Origin: Lepraria neglecta
Lineage: Eukaryota; Ascomycota; Lecanoromycetes; Lecanorales; Stereocaulaceae
Direction of reading: 5' to 3'
NCBI GenBank assembly: GCA_033220425.1
Contig: CM065653.1
Coordinates: forward strand, 1,302,001 to 1,366,000
DNA length: 64,000 nt
This document shows positions 25,655 to 34,889 of this stretch, piece by piece. A program made the position numbers and the translations under genes. The notes below the pieces were generated by a model. It did no database searches. It was not told where the DNA came from and was given only the letters and a program-made list of their open reading frames with translations. Position 1 is the stretch's first letter. Each line of letters opens with the position of its first letter.

Positions 25655-27241
25655 ATGTTCTCCCTTTTTCTTGAAAGACCGACGCTCTTGTTACCTGCAC
25701 CACCTACTATATTTGTAGCAGTGAGTCACAATCACATTCTTGACAGTTGCTAGCTAATTATTCACCAGGTATTACGCACTCTCTGCAATCTATAACCTCT
25801 ACTTCAGCCCTCTTTCACGTTTCCCCGGACCAAAGCTATGGGCTATCGCTGGCCATACGTTCTATCCATGCAACGTGGCGAGCTCGTGCATCGAATCAAA
25901 GAACTCCACAAAAAATATGGAGATATAGTTCGGACTGCGCTAAACGAGCTATCTTTCATCAGTGGCAATGCCTTCCACCAGCTCTATGGCCACCGCACCG
26001 GTCATGGCACCACGCCTAAGAGTCCCTTATGGTACGGCCCTGTGCCCAACGGCTTCCGCTCCATATTCGGTGTCAACGAAGCAGACCACTCCCGGCTCCG
26101 GCGTCTACTGTCTCACTCTTTCTCGGATAAGGCACTCGGAGACCAGGAGCCTATTTTGCAATCGCATGTCAATATACTAGTCGACACCTTCCGTAAACGG
26201 GCCACCAAGTCGAAGTCCAGGGCAGCAACTATTAACCTTACGCTTATACCACGTTCGAGATAATAAGTGAACTATGCCTGGGCGAGTCCTTCGAATGCGT
26301 CAAGAATGCTAAATTCCACCCCTGGGCTTCTAAGCTGTTTTCTCATTTCGAAGCGCTTCCCTTGTTCACAGTGTTTCGCTACTTCAATTTCCCAGGCATG
26401 GAGGAAGTCCTGCAATTGATCTTACCTAAAAGCGTCACAGCGCGCTGCATGGATCACTTCCATATGACTAAGGAAATGGTCCATAACCGACTAGCTCGGG
26501 ACGAAGAGGGTAAGCAACCAAAGAATGACTTTCTGGGACTCATCTTGCCTCACAATGACGACAAAATTAGCATTAGCGTCCCTGAGATCGAGGCTAATAT
26601 CAACGACATCTTGCTCGCTGGGAGCGAGACTACCGCTACGGCACTGACTGGCATTACGAATTTTCTTCTTCAGAATCCTAAGGAACTTGAGAAGCTAGTC
26701 CGCGAGATCAGGACGTAGTACTCGAAAGCGTCGGATATCATACTCGAGAATGCAAATAAGCTGCCCTCCCTCTTCGCTGTTATCGAAGAAGGGCTCCGCC
26801 TTTCCCCTCCCGTCCCAGCAGGTCTGGCACGTGTCACCACGCCCGAAGGTCAAGAAATCAGCGGCCATTACATCCCACCAAAACAAAACGTTACTGACTA
26901 TCGTCCCTCCACAGACCCACGTCTCAGCCCCCCACTACGCCGCCTTCCGCTCCCCGCTCCACTTCTCTTCCCCAGGCTTGTCGCGCTGGCTCTCTCAATC
27001 CCCTGATTCCGTTCCCGCATTCAACCCGTTCTCGCTCAGTTTGAGAAATTGTATTGGGAAGAATCTGGCGTATGCGGAAATGCGACTTATCTTGAGTCGG
27101 TTGCTTTGGGAGTTTGATTTGCTGTGGGACGATAGTAAGGGTGAGAGGTATACGTGGGAGAGCCAGGGGACGTTTGCGCTGTGGCCGCTTTGGAATAAGA
27201 AGGAGTTGGTTGTTAGTGTTAGGAAGAGGAGGGGGAGATGA
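25655..27241 (+). pseudogene. Broken cytochrome P450 (copy 1)
   Basis: Pieces of a fungal microsomal P450 appear in order but in different frames. The pieces are a hydrophobic start at 25655, a YNLYFSPLSRFPGPKLW membrane-exit and proline-rich hinge near 25790, and LHKKYGDIVR with NELSF (25838-26240). GESFECV follows near 26300, then the I-helix AGSETTATAL (26362-26718) and the K-helix EEGLR near 26790. The heme-binding segment FSLSLRNCIGKNLA is near 27040. Coding continuity is lost at about four places by frame changes and an in-frame stop that no splice site explains. The heme loop has SL where GP is usual. A functional gene would read straight through about 500 residues. Its reaction cannot be told. 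It sits in a gene-poor stretch, and a second broken P450 lies 10 kb away. Confidence 0.85.
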
Positions 27242-28888
27242 TGGATGGGGGTTGTGGATAGCTGAAAGATATAAGATTGCTTTGGGTATTGAAATAGGGA
27301 GACGAGATGATGGCATGTGTATAAGATTGTGAGATAAGATGATGAACTCCACTGTGACTGACTATCCTGATATCAAAGCATTCAACGGAAAAGGCAGACA
27401 ATTTATGCTACCTTCTTTGGGACCAGTGCTAACTTTAGCAAGCAAGCACCGTCATCATTGCCAAGATTATGTACTATCCCTCAAAGAGGTTTCTGATATA
27501 TGCCTGCAGGACGTCTTCTGACGGGAGCTAATGTCCTAATTTACACTAGACCATACCAGATGCTTGTCACGCCTGCTGACAGAATTACCTGCCCTTAAGA
27601 ATCATACCAGTCCGAAATGTGCTTTTAGCACCTACCGAAGGTGTGACCATCCTATCTAACGCTTAATGTGAGAGGAACCATTACCTTTTAATCGGAACAA
27701 ACCAATATCGCGAGGGACTGCGGGTGGGTCAACTACTTTGTGGAACAATTGCAACCTCGAAGCAGAGAGACTGACTAACCCACGCTATGCTAACTTAGCA
27801 AAACAACCTTGCCGGATTGAGGTTTTGTTGTATAGCTATCCGGGTTCGTCTACTCGGGAGCCAAGTTGCTAGATTGTGATGGTTCTTGTTAGGGCCATGG
27901 TTGTGGTCCCACAAAGCTTTGCAACGGCCTACGGGATCAAGATGCATGCGCGGTAACACCCATAGACTGCCTCCTTTTCAAGGAGCTTGTATACTTGAAA
28001 GCCTCTTTGAAGCTTAGGGCCTAAAGGTAAGGGATTGCTTCGTCCATGTTTCTGGTTCGCATTAGGGATGAGTGGGATCTAATCATGATATCTATGAAGT
28101 CGACATAACATTCATCTTTCGCCAGGAAGAGCTTGATACTAGGCATGCCTATTGCACTGAACCGACAGCTTTAAGCCAATTCACCACACGAGAAGGCCGG
28201 CTCAAAGCACAGTGGCCAACTTACCCAGAGGCCTTGTGGAAAGATCGCCCTATCCCCAAAGCATTGGTTCAGATACACATGACGACGGCAATTTTCTGAC
28301 ACAGAGAACAGGTAAGGGAAACGAATACGCGAGAGGTCAGCAAGGCTGTGCGCGTGAGACATGTTTGGAAGCATTTGTCTGGTGCTACTGGAGAAGGTTT
28401 CTTGCATCATGCCGCTGTCTACCAGATGTTGTTGCCTGTCAAGTACCCGTTCTGCACCCATGATGCACCCTACAGATTGGACTCCGAGGCACTGGACACC
28501 CTTCAATGACTAAACGGAAAGAGCACAAAGCGAACAGCATGGGGCGTGCACGTTGTACCCGGCTGTAAATTCTCTCCAAGATGTGTGCTCTCTCGTATAC
28601 GATATATTTTGCCAAACGCCCTATACGGGATCGTGCATAGATCTCGGCAAAAGATGCCAAAGAACGGGTACAGGACGCAGTAGATCATGTATAAGTCCCA
28701 GCGAGGTCGACTTGCTGCCTCAATGTCTTCTTGAGCCTCCGTCAATTTTGGTATAAATTAGTCGAAGTCGTATCGAAATACACTCTTCTTTCTTTCTCCT
28801 CAGTGCGATTCATTGCAGGTGCGAGATAAGTTCCCCAGTGGAATAGCATGCGCATATATATTTCCAACAACTTCCGCGCTCTGCAATC
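27242..28888. other. Gene-poor stretch, no gene supported
   Basis: 1.65 kb of A/T-leaning DNA. Several open frames of 60-110 codons exist on both strands, but they lack ATG starts, homology or splice-supported extension. No terminal inverted repeats or transposase remnants were recognised. Confidence 0.35.
28853..28860 (+). promoter_or_regulatory. Possible TATA element
   Basis: A CATATATATT run lies about 30 bp before the ATG at 28889. It is weak support that the short downstream frame is transcribed. Confidence 0.3.
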
Positions 28889-29110
28889 ATGTCTGGTCTG
28901 AGGCCCACCTCTATCCTAACATCACACACCTGTCACACCAACCAATTGCCTAGTAACACTGCGGCTCTCACGCCCGAAGCGACCATCAGCCTTGTTTTTG
29001 GCCTGTGCATGGCATTACTAGCTGTGGCGTCTCTATGGCTGGCTTGGGCACAGTATCGGTCGAATGAGTCAGCATCAAGACCTGACCTTCAAACTAGGAA
29101 CATGTTCTGA
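28889..29110 (+). CDS. Small single-pass membrane protein, hypothetical
   Basis: A 73-residue frame with a true ATG. The N-terminus is Thr/Ser-rich with two Cys. A clear transmembrane helix follows at about 32-54 (ISLVFGLCMALLAVASLWLAW), then a short polar tail. Fungal proteins with an SPEA-ISIVFG-type helix ending in Trp-Leu-Ala-Trp are common, usually of unknown function and often longer. This may be a complete small protein or the first exon of a longer one; I could not find a convincing next exon. It stands alone in gene-poor DNA. Confidence 0.4.
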   Translation: MSGLRPTSILTSHTCHTNQLPSNTAALTPEATISLVFGLCMALLAVASLWLAWAQYRSNESASRPDLQTRNMF

Positions 29111-29651
29111 CCATGATGTTGGGTCAAAAAGCTCCTAATACGTTAGAACTCGATTGGGTGATCTGGGCCAAAGCACGAGGAGAGCAAGGGAGCTTAATCG
29201 AAAGTAGACATGTTGATAAATAACAATTATTTGACTTATCTGAGCAGCGAGCTGGTGCATGTCTAGCAAATGAAAATTTTCTTTCCTATCCAAAAATTCA
29301 TAGGCCTCGTCACAGTAACAAAATGCTTCGCTAAGGTATAAATGATGCCATCCTGTGGTAAAATGCTTCTCGAAAATCCAAAAATACAATTCTTGAGGCC
29401 TTACCAGCTGGATCTCTCGCCCGGAACGCCTAACGCTTTAAATTTCAATGATCGCTAATATGCAGAAAAAGTCCTTCCTTATCATCATTCAACATGACGT
29501 CTCCAAAGCGGTATAGATGACGGTCCCGTCTCTTGGTGACATCAGCCCACTACCCAAAAGGACTGACCACTCGACGTTGATAGACTCGTCCAAGAACTAT
29601 GAGTAAAATTCGAGGAGATGTTAGGATGTAAGCGGCGGCCGTGAGCGCTCA
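29111..29651. other. Intergenic, no gene supported
   Basis: 541 bp between the small membrane protein and the arrestin stop codon. Nothing was recognised beyond likely 3' flank. Confidence 0.35.
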
Positions 29652-31010
29652 TCAATCCATCCGCTCCAACTCCTCATCCGACCCAAGGTCGCCCTCAAAA
29701 TCCTCTATCTTTGTATAGCCAGGCGGGCTACCCGGCACATCCTCATACATAGGTGGCATCTCCTCATCCCAACTAATACCCATACCGCACCGCTCCGTAA
29801 CCACAAGTTTGAATTGCATCCTCAGCACTCTTGCGGATCCAGTCGGGATAGCTGTTTTCTTCCCCACAACTGCTGTTTGCTCTTCTGCGACTATAATTTC
29901 GAGCACGAGATTATGCCATGCTTCGAGGCCAGTGGGCGATGCAACATCGCAGAGCGGATGGGAGTTGGGTTTGATAGCGACGGTGAATTCGTGGTCGATT
30001 TGGCCGCCTTGTGTGCCGAAGTCTGTTTTCCACCCACTTTTCATGTCTTCGCCGCCTAGAGAGCGGACTTCCTCATGCAGAATTCCTTTTCCCTCTCCGC
30101 CTATTTTCTGTGCGTGTTTTGAGCATGCGGCGCTGATGATTTTGGTATGCTCATCTATGCGCCAGTTCATGCGCCTGACGCGCCATCGCCGCTCGATGTT
30201 CCTGAGGCTGTTGTCGATTATACCTGTGAGGGACATGGAGATGGTAAATTCGCCGATGGGGTGGATGACGGAGGGGAGGATCACGCGAGCTGTGAGGTTT
30301 GTGGGAGGGAAGACGCGGATGGAGACTTTATCGCCGGTGGGTTGGAGGGCGCGTTGGACTGTGAGTTGTCGTTGGACAGTGATGGTGTCGGAGAGGGTGG
30401 TGAGGGCATTGCAGTCAAGGAAATAGTCGATGTCGCCGAGGCCGCCGTGGGAGGTTGCGGGAATGTGGCCGGGGAGGAGGTATGAGAAGGGGAAGGTGTG
30501 GCCGCCTTTCTTGAACTTGGTGGCTTCTGTGAGGAATTTCCATTTGAAGAGTTCGGTGTCTTTGGAGGCGCAGTTGGGGCAGTCTTTGTGGACAGGTTTC
30601 TTGAATGTCACTCGGGCAATGAGGAACATTTCGAAGGTTTGGAGTGTGATTTCAGGGTCGGTGACTGTAAGGAGGAGTTGGCCTGATAGAAGGGCGCCTG
30701 AGGATTGGGATGGGTTGCCGTAGAAGACGAGAGGAGGTGATTCCATGTCGATGACGAGTTCAGCAGGCTTCGCTGGAGCCAGCTTCGGGCTGTTCTTTGG
30801 GCTGCCCTTGGCCGGCGAGCTTGACCGGCCAATATTTGGCACCAAGCTGTTACGCTTTTCTTTGTGGTGGAAGATATCCATAACGCCGGCTTTTCGATCA
30901 GCGCTCGTTTTTCTTTCGAAGTCCGGACGGTCTGTAGTGGGGTTGGCGGTGTTCTTGAGAGTCTTAGAAGCCTTCAGAGCGGAGCTCCGGATTCCTGTGG
31001 GAATAGGCAT
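29652..31010 (-). CDS. Arrestin-related trafficking adaptor, LDB19/Art1-like
   Basis: An intronless 452-residue frame with its ATG at 31010. Such adaptors bring Rsp5/Nedd4 ubiquitin ligases to plasma-membrane transporters and trigger endocytosis. A disordered basic N-terminus (1-80) is followed by the LDB19-type arrestin fold: ESPPLVFYGNPSQSSGALLSG near 90-110, then alternating beta strands. HTFPFSYLLPGHIPATSHGG near 172 is the arrestin core strand. Two PPxY motifs lie near the C-terminus, PPMY (419-422) and PPGY (429-432), the expected WW-domain ligands. The tail is acidic. In yeast LDB19 is Art1, a regulator of amino-acid permease turnover; which cargo this one serves is unknown. Confidence 0.88.
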   Translation of the reverse strand: MPIPTGIRSSALKASKTLKNTANPTTDRPDFERKTSADRKAGVMDIFHHKEKRNSLVPNIGRSSSPAKGSPKNSPKLAPAKPAELVIDMESPPLVFYGNPSQSSGALLSGQLLLTVTDPEITLQTFEMFLIARVTFKKPVHKDCPNCASKDTELFKWKFLTEATKFKKGGHTFPFSYLLPGHIPATSHGGLGDIDYFLDCNALTTLSDTITVQRQLTVQRALQPTGDKVSIRVFPPTNLTARVILPSVIHPIGEFTISMSLTGIIDNSLRNIERRWRVRRMNWRIDEHTKIISAACSKHAQKIGGEGKGILHEEVRSLGGEDMKSGWKTDFGTQGGQIDHEFTVAIKPNSHPLCDVASPTGLEAWHNLVLEIIVAEEQTAVVGKKTAIPTGSARVLRMQFKLVVTERCGMGISWDEEMPPMYEDVPGSPPGYTKIEDFEGDLGSDEELERMD

Positions 31011-31945
31011 CGTTGGCGGCGGGACGACGTGTTGATATTGAGGTCTGGGAGAACAAAGGGCCCCCCATACTTATACGGAATGAGGAGGTTATTTGTCGCC
31101 ATGATGAATAACAGTGAATTTTTGCCTTTCACGTGGTCTGGTGGTCTGTGTTGGTAGTGAAGCGTCAATATTGCGTGACTGTTGCTCTGAAGGCGTAATG
31201 AGAATTAAGTCTCGGGCTCTTACTCGATGAGAATTGCTGCGCTTGTACATTTCCAGGTCGGAGCGCCCAGCTGATGTGGTGGGCCTCAGTGCGGAGCCTC
31301 TTCCGTTGAACCCCTCTGCAACGTTATTCGTTGCTATAACTAATTCTTACGTACGAAATCCGGGGTAGGGCTTTATACCATTGGCCGGTTCGAGTCGCTG
31401 ACTATTACGTTCTGCAAATTGTACAGGCTGAGTCAAGAACGTGTTCAAGTTCATAAACTCGGTATTCTAAGGTCGTTAATACTTTCACTTTCGACTATTC
31501 TCTCTCCAGCTCTCAGCTTTGCGACACAAGCCACATGTGGATTTCCATGACCAGTGGTGCTAGCACGATGCGCCGTCCGTTTTGGTCCTCGGGCTCCGCC
31601 ATTTGTCTCTTTGCGTCCTAGGGCGCCAGCGGCTCTGTCATGTGTATTGGCCTTGCCTCTTCTGCACTATCAGACTTCGCCACGACATTCTACTTAAGTA
31701 TGTTGTCCTCCGAATCCTTTTTTTGAAGACGAATGACGTTGTAAATCGCGTCTATGTTTGGGTTGACTTATGAGTTGGCGCAATGTGCCAAGCGACGCCT
31801 GATCTCGCAAGATGACCTGACGAAGCTCGTCACCGTCTCGTGCCAGACCGCCACTCGTGACAAACATAGTTGCGGAACTAGCAGGTGGAGCTGAGTGTGC
31901 TTAAAGAGTATCGTGGTAATCACTTTTCGGTTGCGGGCCAATTGC
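31011..31945. other. Intergenic, no gene supported
   Basis: 935 bp between the arrestin start (minus) and the stop of the next minus-strand gene. A short plus-strand frame near 31582-31773 is Cys/Leu-rich but has no support. The arrestin promoter should lie at the left end. Confidence 0.35.
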
Positions 31946-32596
31946 TCAAAAGATCGAATACCCATTCCACCAGCCCCATCCAGCCACAATCCCTAAACAC
32001 CCAACAGCCCATTCCCATCGCATCTCCACAATGGCCCATATCCACAGCGTTCCCAATGGTGGCGCTTTCTTCATAACCGCCATGTAGGGATCCTCGTTGC
32101 TAGCATAGACTAACCAGGCTCCTGCTACTATGCTTAGAACCGCGAAGATTAGTTGAGTGGCTAGATGGGCGCTGCGAGGGTGGAGTAGGGCGACTAGGAT
32201 TAGAAGCAATGCTGGTGTGGGAGACGCTACGGTGCTAGAGTAGAAGAGAGATGGGAGAGAGGGTGGTGAAGTCGCGTATTGGTGGTGGACTAGGACGGTG
32301 AGAGTGAAATGGAGAACCGTTAGGGTCGTGGTATAGAGTGCAAAATCGAGATATGGTGTTGCATCTGGCCCTGAGGAGTCCGAGTCCAAATCAGCGGTCG
32401 AGAGGGTACCATCCGGGTTGATTTTTGTTGTTGTGATTGAAGGAGTTGGGTCCTGAGACGAGGTGTTCAAGAGCTGGCGCTCGGACGCAATCTCGAGGAG
32501 AGTCTTTGCCCGTGAAGTTTTCCGAGATGGTTGGCTGAGAGGAACGGTATCAGGCTTCGCCCGTGCCTGGGCACGACGCTCTTTGCGATTGCTCAT
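31946..32596 (-). CDS. DUF7719-like fungal multi-pass membrane protein
   Basis: 216 residues from the ATG at 32596. Upstream codons in the frame have no ATG. The start MSNRKERRAQARAK and a Lys/Arg/Ser-rich 75-residue head precede four hydrophobic segments: YLDFALYTTTLTVLHFTLTVLV, PALLLILVALLHP, ATQLIFAVLSIVAGAWLVYAS and LWIWAIVEMRWEWAVG...GWGWW. This arrangement is that of a conserved uncharacterised ascomycete family. The positive head suggests a cytosolic N-terminus. It may reside in the ER or Golgi, but no targeting signal settles this. It is divergent from GPI12 with only 155 bp between starts. Confidence 0.72.
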   Translation of the reverse strand: MSNRKERRAQARAKPDTVPLSQPSRKTSRAKTLLEIASERQLLNTSSQDPTPSITTTKINPDGTLSTADLDSDSSGPDATPYLDFALYTTTLTVLHFTLTVLVHHQYATSPPSLPSLFYSSTVASPTPALLLILVALLHPRSAHLATQLIFAVLSIVAGAWLVYASNEDPYMAVMKKAPPLGTLWIWAIVEMRWEWAVGCLGIVAGWGWWNGYSIF

Positions 32597-32751
32597 GAAG
32601 TAGTAGAATAGTGTAGGGTCAGAGAAAGGTTGCAAGGAACGAGATAGTGCCAAGCCGGATTTTAACGGCAATTGTGATCAGGGTCAATATTTCCTCCCAG
32701 CTCGAACTTTCAAGAGAGCCTTAGTACTTGATCGAATTGGAAGTCTGTAGC
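32597..32751. promoter_or_regulatory. Compact divergent promoter, DUF7719-like/GPI12
   Basis: 155 bp separate the start codons of two oppositely oriented genes, so they likely share a nucleosome-depleted region. No TATA box is evident. Confidence 0.5.
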
Positions 32752-33688
32752 ATGCAGCTCTACCTCGCGCTCGCCATACCCATCCTCATCGGAACAGCAT
32801 GGCTGTACACGCAGCAAATCACACGCGGTTCTCTCCCAAACCTCCGGGGCAAGCGCATATGCCTCCTCATAGCACACCCAGATGATGAGGCCATGTTCTT
32901 TTCTCCTACAGTCCTGGCACTTACAGCACCAGATGCTGGAAATCACGTCAAGATTCTATGCCTAAGCAGTGGTAAGTATTCACAATTGCATCCACCTCCA
33001 TTCGACCATAATACGATCTATCTACTGACTCAATTGCAACACAGGGAACGCCGACGGCTTAGGCGAAACCCGCAAAAATGAGCTCGCAGCTTCCGCATCA
33101 ATGCTCGGTCTGCGTTTAGCATCAGATGTCCTCGTAATTGAAGACTCCAAATTCCAAGACGGCATGAACGCAACCTGGTCTACGGCCAGTATAGCACAAC
33201 TTCTCTCCTCCGCCTTTTCCCCTACGACAAACACATCTTCCATGAAAACCTCCAGCGAACCAACGGCCACAATTGACACCCTCATAACCTTCGACTGCCA
33301 CGGAATATCCTCCCACCCCAACCACATCTCCCTCTATCACGGCGCTAAACAATGGCTCACCTCCCTCATGGCCGGCAAATCCGGCTGGAAACGCCCTGTA
33401 GAGCTCTACACCCTCACCACTACAAGCATAATACGAAAATATATCAGCGTGCTAGATGCGCCAATAACGATGTTTATAGGCGCAAACAGAACGGCGGGAA
33501 TGTCGAAAAAGAAGAAAAGGGAGGAACCGCCTACTTTGCTTTATATCAGCGATTTTGCGCAGTGGTGGAGAGGGTTGAATGCGATGGTAAATGGACATAG
33601 GAGCCAGATGAGGTGGTTTAGGTGGGGATGGGTGGGTGTGGGGAGGTATATGGTTGTTAATGATTTGAGAAGGGAAACTGTGACTTAG
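32752..33688 (+). CDS. GPI12: GlcNAc-PI de-N-acetylase (PIG-L family)
   Basis: Model: join(32752..32971, 33045..33688), 287 residues, 73-bp intron. It catalyses the second step of GPI-anchor synthesis, removing acetyl from GlcNAc-phosphatidylinositol on the cytosolic face of the ER. An N-terminal membrane anchor ([19 protein letters not shown]) precedes the zinc-site motif AHPDDE (41-46). The join gives [16 protein letters not shown], the conserved family block. The second zinc/catalytic motif HPNH is at 164-167, preceded by TFDCHGISS. The ATG at 32752 is the first in frame; upstream codons lack ATG. The C-terminal third is basic with SKKKKREE. All key residues are present. Confidence 0.93.
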
Positions 33689-34212
33689 TCAATCAATGCA
33701 ATTAGGCTCAGTCTATCCGCTCAAACCGCCCTATGAGTGGCTATCGTCGCCGCCGAGCTGAGACATTAAAGCTTTCTAGGTTTCTGAACAGCCCTGAATT
33801 CTGAGCCCTCAAGTCCTCTCACTTTTCAACTTGCTTGCCTAATTCGACTCTGTTGTTTCCATTGTACCAAGTATTGTCTGTAGGAAGTAGAACGCTGAAA
33901 TAAAGAGCGATTAGAAGCAGAAATGATATGGAGAAGAGCGAAACACAAGAAACCCAACAGAAGATAGAGATTTTTGCCGTAGAACGTAGAACACTGAACC
34001 ATGTCACCATGACACGAAGGCGTTATTGATACACAATGTTTCTCCTAATTGCATGATCATATGCGCAACAGAATGATCAACGGAGGCTAGGCCATTTCAT
34101 GTAGCCTGCACACAGCCCCTCGTAGCAGGCTCGGTGCAATAGCATCGCTCCATCGTGAACCATTACCTTGTCCTCCCCAAGCCTGTGTTCTTCTTCAACC
34201 CCAAGGTCTCCC
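33689..34212. other. Convergent intergenic, GPI12/NUXM
   Basis: 524 bp between two facing 3' ends. It holds presumed terminators only. Confidence 0.4.
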
Positions 34213-34593
34213 CTAGATCTGATCAGCCCCCCCACTGCCCCCCGTCCCCACACTCCCCTCATGCACCCCACCCTCTGCAACCCTCTGCTCCAGACTCGTC
34301 CCCTCCCTCTCCGCCCTTCGTTTCCTCTTCTCAAGTAAAGTGCGTCTTCTCTCCGCCAGTAGATTATCCTGCCGTACTGTCACACCATTCAACCAGTAGC
34401 CGAAACTGCCTCCTGCGGCTGCGAAGAGCGGGTACGCCCAGAGGGATTCTTTGTTAAAGAAGGGACGCATTTCGATTCCTAGTTGCCAGAAACGGACTGC
34501 GAGGCCTATGAGGGGGTGGTTAGTGGCGGTCAATGGGTGATGATGAGGAGGGGAGGAGGTACCGAAGCCGGACCAGAAGAGGATTTTGGACAT
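34213..34593 (-). CDS. NUXM: Complex I accessory subunit NUXM
   Basis: Model: complement(34213..34505, 34563..34593), 107 residues, 57-bp intron. NUXM is a small membrane subunit of fungal NADH:ubiquinone oxidoreductase. The spliced start is MSKILFWSGFG-LAVRFWQLGIEMRP, followed by FFNKESLWAYPLFAAAGGSFGYWL, a transmembrane region. A charged ERRRTLLEKRKRRAEREG helix and a Gly-rich tail end it. The intron length is a multiple of three and contains no stop, so an unspliced reading frame also stays open and could be mistaken for the protein. An in-frame ATG at 34845 would add over 80 Ser/Pro/Arg-rich residues; the family starts at the shorter site. It is divergent from the SHG1 gene. Confidence 0.78.
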   Translation of the reverse strand: MSKILFWSGFGTSSPPHHHPLTATNHPLIGLAVRFWQLGIEMRPFFNKESLWAYPLFAAAGGSFGYWLNGVTVRQDNLLAERRRTLLEKRKRRAEREGTSLEQRVAEGGVHEGSVGTGGSGGADQI

Positions 34594-34889
34594 TATGGGT
34601 GAGAGTTGGGAGTCGGTATGGAATCGGGGTAGTTGAGAAGGCTCTCTGGTAGAGCTCGATGGGCGGGGAGCTCTCAATGGCGTCTGAAAGCTCTGTGAAA
34701 CACGTGACAGGAGAGTTGGACTTTGTTGTGAGGAGCTTGAAGTACAAGTAGGTCGGCAAGTCGGCAACCGGGAAATCTCCGGCAAAATCTGAGCGCGTCT
34801 TGGCGCGGAAAGTGCACTAGACTTCTCTGAGGCTTTGTACAACATTCAAACCCCTAGTAGATTTCCATCCACTGCTTGCTCAGGCTGTT
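34594..34889. promoter_or_regulatory. NUXM/SHG1 divergent promoter region
   Basis: 296 bp between start codons. It overlaps an open frame upstream of NUXM that I treat as 5' UTR. No TATA box was recognised. Confidence 0.45.

Noticed and set aside
31380-31400. GGTTCGAGTC resembles a tRNA T-arm
   Set aside because: The flanking bases do not pair into a T stem, and no acceptor, D or anticodon arms can be drawn.
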